The notes beneath the pieces were generated by a model. The model did no database searches, was not told the origin of the DNA, and worked only from the letters and a program-made list of their open reading frames with translations. From Sphingopyxis sp. (GTDB taxonomy: Bacteria; Pseudomonadota; Alphaproteobacteria; Sphingomonadales; Sphingomonadaceae), in NCBI GenBank assembly GCA_012035435.1, contig JAAUPH010000124.1, positions 1 through 7,075 on the forward strand: a stretch of 7,075 nt of DNA. The letters run 5' to 3'. The translations under genes were made by a program, and so were the position numbers. Below are positions 1 through 5,776 of this stretch, piece after piece (the first letter of the stretch is position 1; every line of letters starts with the position of its first letter).

Positions 1-526
1 GTATTGAAAATCGCCCCCGCACCCGTCGTCACCGCGCAGCCCAATACGGCGGCGCGGTCGAGCGGCATGTCGGGATTGACCGCGACGCAGGCATGTTCAT
101 GGACCAGCATCACCTCGGCAAAAGCCGACAGATTGAGCATTTGGCCCACCGGCGAGCCATCGGGGCGGGTGATGCGCGGCGCAGCTCCGGCAGGCCGCCG
201 CGTGTCGCCGCCCAGACACAGCGCCATGCGCCCGGTGACACAAATTCGCAGTGGCCGCAAAAGGCCGACAGACAGGTGACGACCGCATCGCCGACCTTCA
301 CCGTGCGCACTTCGCTCCCCACCGCCTCGACAATGCCCGCCGCTTCATGGCCGGGGATCGCGGGCAATGGGTGCGGATAGGCACCCTCGATGAAATGGAG
401 ATCGCTGTGGCACAGCCCGCACGCGGCGGTGCGGATGCGCACCTCGTGCGGGCCGGGGTCAGCGACCACCACCGTCTCGATGCTGAGCGGCTGGTTGGGG
501 GCGATCAGGATGGCGGCTTTGGTCAT
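1..526 (-). CDS. Zn-dependent alcohol dehydrogenase, MDR family (5' part; one frameshift)
   Basis: This is the N-terminal part (about 175 codons) of a medium-chain zinc alcohol dehydrogenase, probably NAD-dependent oxidation of an alcohol to an aldehyde or ketone in the cytoplasm. It runs off the left edge, so the Rossmann domain is not seen. The start is ATG at 526 (MTKAAIL...); a TTG at 556 in frame would only add ten unlikely residues. Catalytic zinc ligands are visible as C39 (GLCHSD) and H60-E61 (GHE). The structural zinc lobe would be C90, C93, C96 and C104, with the family spacing C-x2-C-x2-C-x7-C. The reading frame breaks after F95 because the A run at 242-244 is one base short. Adding one base restores C96, C104 and an open frame to the window edge, ending in a typical GCAVTTGAGA segment. 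It follows the ACAD10/11-like gene on the same strand, with a REP-like pair between them. The substrate is unknown. Family assignment is firm; intactness is uncertain. Confidence 0.88.
242..244. other. Frameshift site in the alcohol dehydrogenase
   Basis: On the plus strand this is an AAA run that needs a fourth A to keep the minus-strand frame. The break falls exactly at the third cysteine of the structural zinc lobe (codon TGT). Downstream codons are family-like without any further change, so a homopolymer undercall or a very recent mutation fits best. Confidence 0.8.
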
Positions 527-566
527 AGTTGCATTGTTCCCAAACGAACGCTTCAATCACTCCATT

Positions 567-646
567 GTCATTCCCGCGAAAGCGGGAACCCAGGGCGGCA
601 AGCAATGCTCTATGAAGCCCTAGGTCCCCGCTTTCGCGGGGATGAC
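567..646. repeat. REP-like inverted pair (REPIN-type), copy 1
   Basis: Two 26-base units lie in opposite orientation at 567-592 and 621-646, matching at 23 of 26 positions when one is reversed. Each unit is itself a hairpin: stem TTCCCGC/GCGGGAA with loop GAAA at 571-588, and stem TCCCCGC/GCGGGGA at 625-642. Both begin with GTCAT when read outward-in. This is the widespread 'VIPAKAG' repeat that often produces false ORFs. It fills most of the 130-base gap between the acyl-CoA dehydrogenase stop and the alcohol dehydrogenase start, and could attenuate or stabilise a read-through transcript. No promoter is evident in the rest of the gap (527-566, 647-656). Confidence 0.85.
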
Positions 647-656
647 CAAAGTGGCT

Positions 657-1948
657 TTACCGCGACACCCCGACATCCCCTGACGAAAAGCCGATCGTGT
701 CCTTGGCCACCGCATGTTTCGCGAACTCGATCCGGGCAATGGCACGCGCGTGCACTTCGTCGGGACCATCGGCGAGCCGCAGCGTGCGCTGATGCGCATA
801 GGCAGACGCCAGCCCATAATCGTCCGACACTCCGCCGCCGCCATGCGCCTGAATGGCGTCATCGATGATCTGCAGCGCCATATTGGGTGCCTGCACCTTG
901 ATCATCGCGATTTCGGCAGCCGCGCTCTTGTTTCCGACCTTGTCCATCATGTCGGCGGCCTTGAGGCAGAGCAGGCGCGTCATTTCGATGTCAATGCGCG
1001 CGCGGGCGATGCGTTGTTCCCAGATGCTGTGCTCCGCGATCGTCTTGCCAAAGGCGACGCGCGACTGGAGCCGCTTGCACATTTTCTCGAGCGCCTCTTC
1101 GGCGACACCGATCGTGCGCATACAATGGTGGATACGGCCGGGCCCAAGGCGGCCCTGCGCAATCTCAAACCCGCGTCCTTCGCCGAGCAGCATCGCATCC
1201 GCGGCATTGACGCGGACATCCTTGAGCTCAACCTCCATATGGCCGTGCGGGGCATCATCATAGCCGAACACGGGAAGGTGGCGGAGGATCTTCACGCCCG
1301 GCGTGTCCATGGGTACCAGCACCATTGATTGCTGGGCATGGCGCTTGGCCGCAAAGTCGGACTTGCCCATGACGATGGCAACCTTGCAACGCGGATCGCC
1401 CACGCCCGAGGACCACCATTTGCGGCCGTTGATCACATAGTGATCGCCGTCGCGTTCGATGCGGCATTCGATGTTCGTGGCATCGGACGAAGCGACCGCC
1501 GGTTCGGTCATCAGAAAGGCCGAACGGATTTCACCGTTCATCAGCGGCCTCAGCCATTTGTCCTTTTGCGCGCGGTGCCGTAGCGGTGGAACACCTCCAT
1601 ATTGCCGGTGTCCGGGGCGGAGCAGTTAAAGACCTCGCTGGCAAAGCCGATGCGGCCCATTTCCTCGGCGCACAGCGCATATTCGAGGTTGGTGAGGCCG
1701 GGGCCCTCGAATTCAAATGTATCTTCGACATGATGATGGCCACCATTGCGCGGGGGCATGAACAGGTTCCAGATGCCTGCGGCCTTTGCTTCGGCCTTCA
1801 GATCCTCGACCACCTGGATGACTTTCCAGCGTTCGCCAGCTGCATCCTGTTCCTTATAGGTCGCCATCGCCGGGCGCACCTTGCGGGCGATAAAGTCGCG
1901 CACACGGTCGCGCCAAAAGACCTGCCGGTCGGTGAGATCGAATTCCAT
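657..1948 (-). CDS. Acyl-CoA dehydrogenase, ACAD10/11-like subfamily (one frameshift)
   Basis: A flavoprotein that would introduce an alpha,beta double bond into an acyl-CoA, passing electrons to an electron-transfer flavoprotein in the cytoplasm. With one base restored it is 430 residues, a usual length. Start ATG at 1948 ([14 protein letters not shown]) is chosen because GGGAAGGAAG lies just upstream; the frame is open further upstream to 2008 but would run through the operator. Seen in order: an N-terminal helical domain; the FAD/substrate motif [13 protein letters not shown] near 147-159; FGK in the C-terminal helical domain; a [13 protein letters not shown] stretch; and ADGPDEVH near 393-400. 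That last motif marks the ACAD10/11 group and puts an Asp (D394) where medium-chain enzymes have catalytic Glu. Frame changes between about 1567 and 1576. A 77-base gap with its own palindromic operator separates it from the transporter gene, so it may be independently transcribed. Human ACAD11 acts on long chains; the bacterial substrate cannot be told. Confidence 0.9.
1567..1576. other. Frameshift site in the ACAD10/11-like gene
   Basis: On the minus strand the protein reads HRYGT, then needs a small residue followed by [10 protein letters not shown], but one base is missing in the GCGCGC stretch. Restoring a G (GCG GCG CAA) or a C (GCC GCG CAA) rejoins the two frames, so the loss fits collapse of a GG or CC doublet. 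No other change is needed on either side. Confidence 0.75.
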
Positions 1949-1963
1949 CGAAGCTTCCTTCCC

Positions 1964-1979
1964 TTTACGTTCACGTAAA
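1964..1979. promoter_or_regulatory. Perfect palindromic operator upstream of the ACAD10/11-like gene
   Basis: TTTACGTTCACGTAAA is two exact 7-base inverted halves (TTTACGT / ACGTAAA) around a 2-base centre. It ends 15 bases before the ATG at 1948, just upstream of the Shine-Dalgarno. The first 13 bases recur identically at 4439-4451 in front of another acyl-CoA dehydrogenase. The architecture suits a dimeric regulator such as MerR or TetR family. From memory it resembles sites of LiuR, a MerR-type regulator of branched-chain and fatty-acid degradation in proteobacteria. That identification is a guess; no regulator gene lies in the window. Confidence 0.65.
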
Positions 1980-2025
1980 CCTTTGAACCGAAGCGGCGCG
2001 CTTGCCAAGGGGCGACGGCCAGATT

Positions 2026-3462
2026 TTATTTGCTGTCAGTCGCGATGTGCGGCGGCCAGCGCGGCAACGCGCGCGACATGATCCGCGCGGTGATCGGGAA
2101 ACGCGCCACAAAACCGATCGACGCGGCCGAGAATGCGATGAGCAATGCGAGATAATATAGCGCGAAATTATCGAGCACCTGTGCATCGACCTGACCGGGT
2201 TTGGCCTGAGACGGGATCCCGGCCACGCTGATGATGATCCCGGTCAGGAACAGACCAAAGCCGGTCGCGCATTTCTGCGTGAAGAAATAGGCGGAGAAGA
2301 AAATACCTTCGGATCGTTCGCCGGTTTCGGCCTGCGAGGCTTCGACGACATCGGCGGCCATCGATAGGCCCAGCATCATCGACGCCACGGCCAGACCATT
2401 GGAAATGGCGACCATGGTGAACAGCGTGGGGATCAGCGCCGCACTGCCCAGCGGCGGAAAAAGACCTGCGATGCGCAGACCATAAGGCAGCACGGCAACG
2501 ATGAGCGAGATGATGCCCGTCACCACGGCGCCGGTGCGCTTTTCAATCCGGCCTTGCAAAGCGCCGATCAGCAAAAAGGCGCCGACCACCCCGACAAACA
2601 GGCTGGCCGAGTAAGCGAGGAATCCCGTTTGCGGCATTTCCCAATAGAGAAGCAGGAGATAGGAGGTCGCCGAAAAGGCGACGCCCTGCGTGATATAGGC
2701 GAAGAGCGAGCTGCCAAGCAGAATCAGGAAAGCGCGATTGGCAAGCGTCGCGCGAATTTTGCGCAGCGTCGGGCCGAGCGGCAAATGCGTCGGCGGGCTG
2801 GCATCCGGTCGGGCAATGCGCCGATGCGTGGTGAGAGCGGACACGGTGGTGGCCACTATCATGAAGGCCGCGCCCACCCACCCATAAAGCTCATATCCTT
2901 CGACATTAAGCAGCCCGACAGGGTAAGTCGGCGACGGCACGAGCAGCACGGCATAAGCAAGGGTCAGCAAGACCAGCCCGCCGCCCCAGCCCATCACAAA
3001 ACGCCAACGCGTGATTGACGTGCGTTCGTCATAATCGCTCGAAAGCTGCGGCACGACCGACAACGCAGGAATTTCATAGCAAGAGACCGCCGCGCGCAGC
3101 AGAAAGGCGAACAGCAACAGATATAATAACAGCGCTTGTTCAGCGAGCGCCGGGGGATGCCACAGCATGATCCAGGCCAGTGCCATCGGCAGGATCGCGG
3201 CATACATCCAGGGGTGCCGCTTGCCCCAGCGTGTGTGCGTCTTGTCGCTCCAATAGCCGACCAGCGGGTCGATCATCGCATCGAGCAGCAAGGCGAGCAG
3301 CAGGATGAGGCCGACCGCGCTGGCCTCCAGCCCCAACACCTGATTGTAAAAGATCATCAGGAAAACGGAAAAGCCGTTGTCCTTCACCCCATAAGCCACC
3401 GATCCGAACCCGTTGCCCAGCTTGATGCGGAGGGGCAGGCGTTCGGTTGGGGGCAGGCTCAT
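2026..3462 (-). CDS. GPH-family (MelB-like, MFS_2) cation:substrate symporter
   Basis: A 478-residue inner-membrane transporter of the glycoside-pentoside-hexuronide:cation symporter family, expected to have 12 membrane helices; many hydrophobic stretches of about 20 residues are visible. The family signature is clear at 61-85: DAMIDPLVGYWSD followed by RWGKRHPW. The Asp pair D61/D65 matches the cation-site aspartates of MelB (D55/D59 by recollection), so coupling to H+ or Na+ is likely. Length is normal and the frame is intact. Its ATG overlaps the stop of the upstream SDR gene by 4 bases (ATGA at 3459-3462), and I see no strong Shine-Dalgarno, so translation is probably coupled. Despite the family name, sphingomonad members are often found in catabolic clusters for non-sugar compounds. 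Beside acyl-CoA dehydrogenases and dehydrogenases it may import the substrate of this pathway, perhaps a carboxylate or alcohol. That role is inference. Confidence 0.9.
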   Translation of the reverse strand: MSLPPTERLPLRIKLGNGFGSVAYGVKDNGFSVFLMIFYNQVLGLEASAVGLILLLALLLDAMIDPLVGYWSDKTHTRWGKRHPWMYAAILPMALAWIMLWHPPALAEQALLLYLLLFAFLLRAAVSCYEIPALSVVPQLSSDYDERTSITRWRFVMGWGGGLVLLTLAYAVLLVPSPTYPVGLLNVEGYELYGWVGAAFMIVATTVSALTTHRRIARPDASPPTHLPLGPTLRKIRATLANRAFLILLGSSLFAYITQGVAFSATSYLLLLYWEMPQTGFLAYSASLFVGVVGAFLLIGALQGRIEKRTGAVVTGIISLIVAVLPYGLRIAGLFPPLGSAALIPTLFTMVAISNGLAVASMMLGLSMAADVVEASQAETGERSEGIFFSAYFFTQKCATGFGLFLTGIIISVAGIPSQAKPGQVDAQVLDNFALYYLALLIAFSAASIGFVARFPITARIMSRALPRWPPHIATDSK

Positions 3463-4301
3463 TGCGGTGCCGGTTCCATCGCGACCAACGCTTCGAACAT
3501 CGAAGGCGTGTTGGGATCCCAGGCGTGGCGCGGGCCGGTCGTGATGCCGCCATCGACGAGCATGTGCGTGCCGGTGATAAAGGCCGCATCGCTGCTGGCG
3601 AGGAAGGCAACCATATTCGCAATATCATCGGGCTGGCCGCCGCGCGCGATCGGCTGGGCATGCTGTGATATTTCGGCAACGACGGCGCGCACCGCGTCAT
3701 GATTTTCCTCGGCAATGCCAAGGCCCGCGCCAAAGATATTGGTGTTGATGAAGCCGGGGCAGATGGCGTTCACGCGGATGCCATATTGCGCCAGATCGGT
3801 AGCGGCGAGCTTGCTGAGATGCAGCACGCCAGCCTTCGCGACGGCATAGGCGGTCGGCGAATAGCCCGCACCCATGCCGGCGATGCTGGCCGTGTTGATG
3901 ATGCTAGCGCCGTCCCTGCCCTTCATATGCGGCGCGGCATAACGGATGCCCATCGCGACCGACCGCAGGATGAGGTCCATGGTGCGGTCCCAGCCATCGG
4001 CCTCTATCTCGTCGATGGGGGCGCGGTCACCTACCGCTGCGGCATTGTTGAAGACAATGTCGATGCCGCCGGTTTCGGCCGCCGCACGGTCCATCAGCGC
4101 CTTTATGTCGGGGACATGGGTGACGTCGCAGCGCTGGAATCGGACATCACCGTTGGAGGCGGCGGCGACCGCAGCCCCGCCCGTCCCATCGATGTCGGCA
4201 GCAAAGACGACTGCGCCTTCACCGGCGAGTTTCAGCACACTGGCCCGCCCGATGCCCGAGGCGGCACCGGTGATGACCGCCGTTTTCCCGGCGAATCGCA
4301 T
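3459..4301 (-). CDS. Short-chain dehydrogenase/reductase (classical SDR)
   Basis: A 280-residue classical SDR, normal in length, probably oxidising a secondary alcohol to a ketone in the cytoplasm. Visible motifs: cofactor loop TGAASGIG at 11-18; D36 after the second strand, favouring NAD(H) over NADP(H); NNAA at 85-88; catalytic S139 (NTASIAG); Y152 and K156 (YAVAK); and CPGFINT at 181-187. The Asn usually found in the VNLRG-like motif, fourth member of the catalytic tetrad, reads Ile (LILRS, about I111). The start is ATG at 4301, with GAGAGGAAAG immediately upstream; the frame stays open to 4433 but that extension lacks a family match. It is first in a two-gene operon with the GPH transporter (ATGA overlap) and divergent from the plus-strand dehydrogenase pair. 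A C-terminal tail of about 25 residues (after VDGGITTG) is longer than in minimal SDRs. Substrate is not identifiable. Confidence 0.92.
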   Translation of the reverse strand: MRFAGKTAVITGAASGIGRASVLKLAGEGAVVFAADIDGTGGAAVAAASNGDVRFQRCDVTHVPDIKALMDRAAAETGGIDIVFNNAAAVGDRAPIDEIEADGWDRTMDLILRSVAMGIRYAAPHMKGRDGASIINTASIAGMGAGYSPTAYAVAKAGVLHLSKLAATDLAQYGIRVNAICPGFINTNIFGAGLGIAEENHDAVRAVVAEISQHAQPIARGGQPDDIANMVAFLASSDAAFITGTHMLVDGGITTGPRHAWDPNTPSMFEALVAMEPAPQ

Positions 4302-4409
4302 CGCTTTCCTCTCCCATTTTTCTTCTCTCAGCTTAGGCATGCGGCCCCGCGCGTCAACGGGCGCAGCAATGACGCTACGGCGATATGGGCGCGCCTCATG
4401 CGCCGTCAG

Positions 4410-4425
4410 TTGACGCTTGCGTAAA
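4410..4425. promoter_or_regulatory. Second operator-like palindrome in the divergent region
   Basis: TTGACGCTTGCGTAAA has halves TTGACGC and GCGTAAA around a 2-base centre, with one mismatch in the inverted symmetry. It keeps the 7-2-7 layout and outer TTnACG/CGTAAA bases of the sites at 1964 and 4439, but the innermost pair is C/G rather than T/A. The centre is 29 bases from the centre of the 4439 site. It is weaker evidence than the other two and could be chance, or overlap a promoter -35 box. Confidence 0.4.
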
Positions 4426-4438
4426 GTGGCCAAGTCGC

Positions 4439-4454
4439 TTTACGTTCACGTCAA
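4439..4454. promoter_or_regulatory. Palindromic operator upstream of the plus-strand ACAD pair
   Basis: TTTACGTTCACGTCAA matches the perfect palindrome at 1964-1979 in 15 of 16 positions and ends 18 bases before the GTG start at 4473. The single change (A to C in the right half) breaks one symmetric pair. Similar distance to the start codon in both genes suggests the same regulator acts in the same way, either by blocking transcription or as a MerR-type site within a promoter. Confidence 0.6.
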
Positions 4455-4459
4455 TCAAT

Positions 4460-4465
4460 AAGGAG
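4460..4465 (+). promoter_or_regulatory. Shine-Dalgarno for the GTG-initiated ACAD gene
   Basis: AAGGAG lies 7 bases before GTG at 4473. It is the strongest ribosome binding site in the window and decides for the GTG start, giving the protein start MSDLENFRSEVRSWLE, the usual N-terminus of this family. Confidence 0.8.
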
Positions 4466-4472
4466 TTTTGCC

Positions 4473-5654
4473 GTGAGCGATCTGGAGAATTTCCGCAGCG
4501 AAGTGCGCAGCTGGCTGGAGGCGAATTGCCCCGCAGAAATGCGCCTGCCCGTCAAGGACGAGGATGACGTCTGCTGGGGCGGGCGCAAATGGGTGTTCAA
4601 AAATGATGCCCAGCGCCAGTGGCTCGAGGCGTGCGTGGCGAAAGGCTATACGGTGCCCGATTGGCCGAAGGCCTATGGCGGCGCGGGCCTTACGCCCGAA
4701 GAAACCAAAGTGTTGCGGCAGGAGATGAAGCGGATCAAGGCGCGCTCGCCGCTCGACAGCTTTGGTATCTGGATGCTCGGCCCCGCGCTGCTGCAGTTCG
4801 GTACCGAAGAGCAGAAGGTTTATTACCTGAACCAGATCGCGCGCGGTGAAATTCGTTGGTGCCAGGGCTATTCCGAACCGGGTTCGGGCAGCGACCTGGT
4901 GTCCTTGCAGACCTTTGGCGAGGATGCGGGCGACCATTGGGTCGTCAACGGCAGCAAAATCTGGACCAGCTATGCCGACAAGGCCGACTGGATTTTCTGT
5001 CTCGTCCGCACCGACAAGGCGAATAAATATCAGGGCATCACCTTCATGCTGTTCGACATGGAGAGCGCAGGCGTCACCACCAAACCGATCCTGCTGATTT
5101 CGGGCAATTCGCCCTTTTGCGAGACGTTCTTCGACGATGTGAAGGTGCCCAAGACGCAATTTATTGGCGAGGTGAACCGCGGCTGGGATGTTGCCAAATA
5201 TCTGCTGGGCCACGAACGCGAGATGATTTCGGCGGGCGGCGCAGGCGGCGATATGGTCAGCGTTGGCGGGCATTTCGCCAAGTCGCTGGGCCTTAATGCC
5301 GCGGGCGAACTCGACGATCCGATCCTGCGCGCCGAAATGGCGGCGTTCGATGTCGAGGTGTTCGCCTATCGTGCCATGGGCGAACGCTTCATGGACATGT
5401 GGAAAACCGGCCGCGCGCATCCGGCGTCGTCGAACATGATGAAATATGTCGGCACCGAGCTTAACAAACGCCGCCACGAGCTGGTGATGGCAGGCGGGGG
5501 ATCGACCGCACTCGAATGGGAAAGCACAGAGACGAACGGCGGCGCGCGCCCGCGCAGCTGGCTGCGCACCAAGGCCAATTCGATCGAAGGCGGGACGAGC
5601 GAAGTGATGCTGAACGTGATTGCCAAGCGGATACTGGATTTGCCGGGGGCGTAA
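4473..5654 (+). CDS. Acyl-CoA dehydrogenase, candidate catalytic subunit
   Basis: A 393-residue acyl-CoA dehydrogenase with intact frame, using FAD to desaturate an acyl-CoA. Features in order: N-terminal helical domain with the PDWPKAYGGAGL stretch (62-73); FAD motif GYSEPGSGSDL (132-142); IWTS (163-166); FDDVKVP (220-226); and a C-terminal domain ending IEGGTSEVMLNVIAKRIL. At the medium-chain catalytic Glu position (YEGT) this protein appears to have G373 (EGGT). It does have E248 in LGHER, which aligns with isovaleryl-CoA dehydrogenase Glu254 and with the Glu of heteromeric steroid-degrading dehydrogenases. E248 is thus the likely base; E372 is a fallback. Start GTG is set by AAGGAG upstream. 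The next gene encodes a dehydrogenase without these residues, 122 bases downstream, so the two may form a heterotetramer. A palindromic operator sits just upstream. The alignment by eye and the substrate are uncertain; family membership is not. Confidence 0.93.
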   Translation: MSDLENFRSEVRSWLEANCPAEMRLPVKDEDDVCWGGRKWVFKNDAQRQWLEACVAKGYTVPDWPKAYGGAGLTPEETKVLRQEMKRIKARSPLDSFGIWMLGPALLQFGTEEQKVYYLNQIARGEIRWCQGYSEPGSGSDLVSLQTFGEDAGDHWVVNGSKIWTSYADKADWIFCLVRTDKANKYQGITFMLFDMESAGVTTKPILLISGNSPFCETFFDDVKVPKTQFIGEVNRGWDVAKYLLGHEREMISAGGAGGDMVSVGGHFAKSLGLNAAGELDDPILRAEMAAFDVEVFAYRAMGERFMDMWKTGRAHPASSNMMKYVGTELNKRRHELVMAGGGSTALEWESTETNGGARPRSWLRTKANSIEGGTSEVMLNVIAKRILDLPGA

Positions 5655-5663
5655 TTGGTGGTC

Positions 5664-5750
5664 GTCATCCCCGCGAAGGCGGGGATCCATCTCCAGACAG
5701 TGCGTCATGGGCGAAATCGGGAGATGGATTCCCGCCTTCGCGGGAATGAC
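5664..5750. repeat. REP-like inverted pair (REPIN-type), copy 2
   Basis: Two 31-base units at 5664-5694 and 5720-5750 are inverted copies, matching at 29 of 31 positions, with a 25-base spacer. Each contains its own hairpin (TCCCCGC/GCGGGGA with loop GAAG in the left unit; TTCCCGC/GCGGGAA in the right). Relative to copy 1 at 567-646 the whole pair is flipped: here the TTCCCGC-type unit is on the right. It occupies most of the 122-base gap between the two plus-strand dehydrogenase genes, so it would lie inside their shared mRNA. Confidence 0.87.
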
Positions 5751-5776
5751 GAAGTTTAGAAACAGGATTTTGGTCG

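Larger units (their letters stand above)
4302..4472. promoter_or_regulatory. Divergent intergenic control region
   Basis: This 171-base region separates the leftward SDR-transporter operon from the rightward acyl-CoA dehydrogenase pair, so promoters for both must lie here or close by. It holds two operator-like palindromes (4410-4425 and 4439-4454), placed about 110 and 140 bases upstream of the SDR start. TTGACG at 4410-4415 could double as a rightward -35 element, but no convincing -10 is seen at 16-19 bases from it, so I do not call a promoter exactly. Confidence 0.6.

Noticed and set aside
1949..2008. N-terminal extension of the ACAD10/11-like protein starting at 2008
   Set aside because: It would cover the palindromic operator, is Arg/Lys-rich without family match, and a good ribosome binding site precedes the ATG at 1948.
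3699..4424. Plus-strand open frame (241 codons) across the SDR gene
   Set aside because: It is antisense to a complete SDR with all core motifs and extends into the divergent control region.
4302..4433. N-terminal extension of the SDR starting at 4433
   Set aside because: The ATG at 4301 has a good purine-rich ribosome binding site and places the cofactor motif at the usual residue 11; the extension is not family-like.
5664..5750. Possible CRISPR-like repeat
   Set aside because: There are only two units, in inverted rather than direct orientation, with no regular spacers; it fits a REP-like pair.
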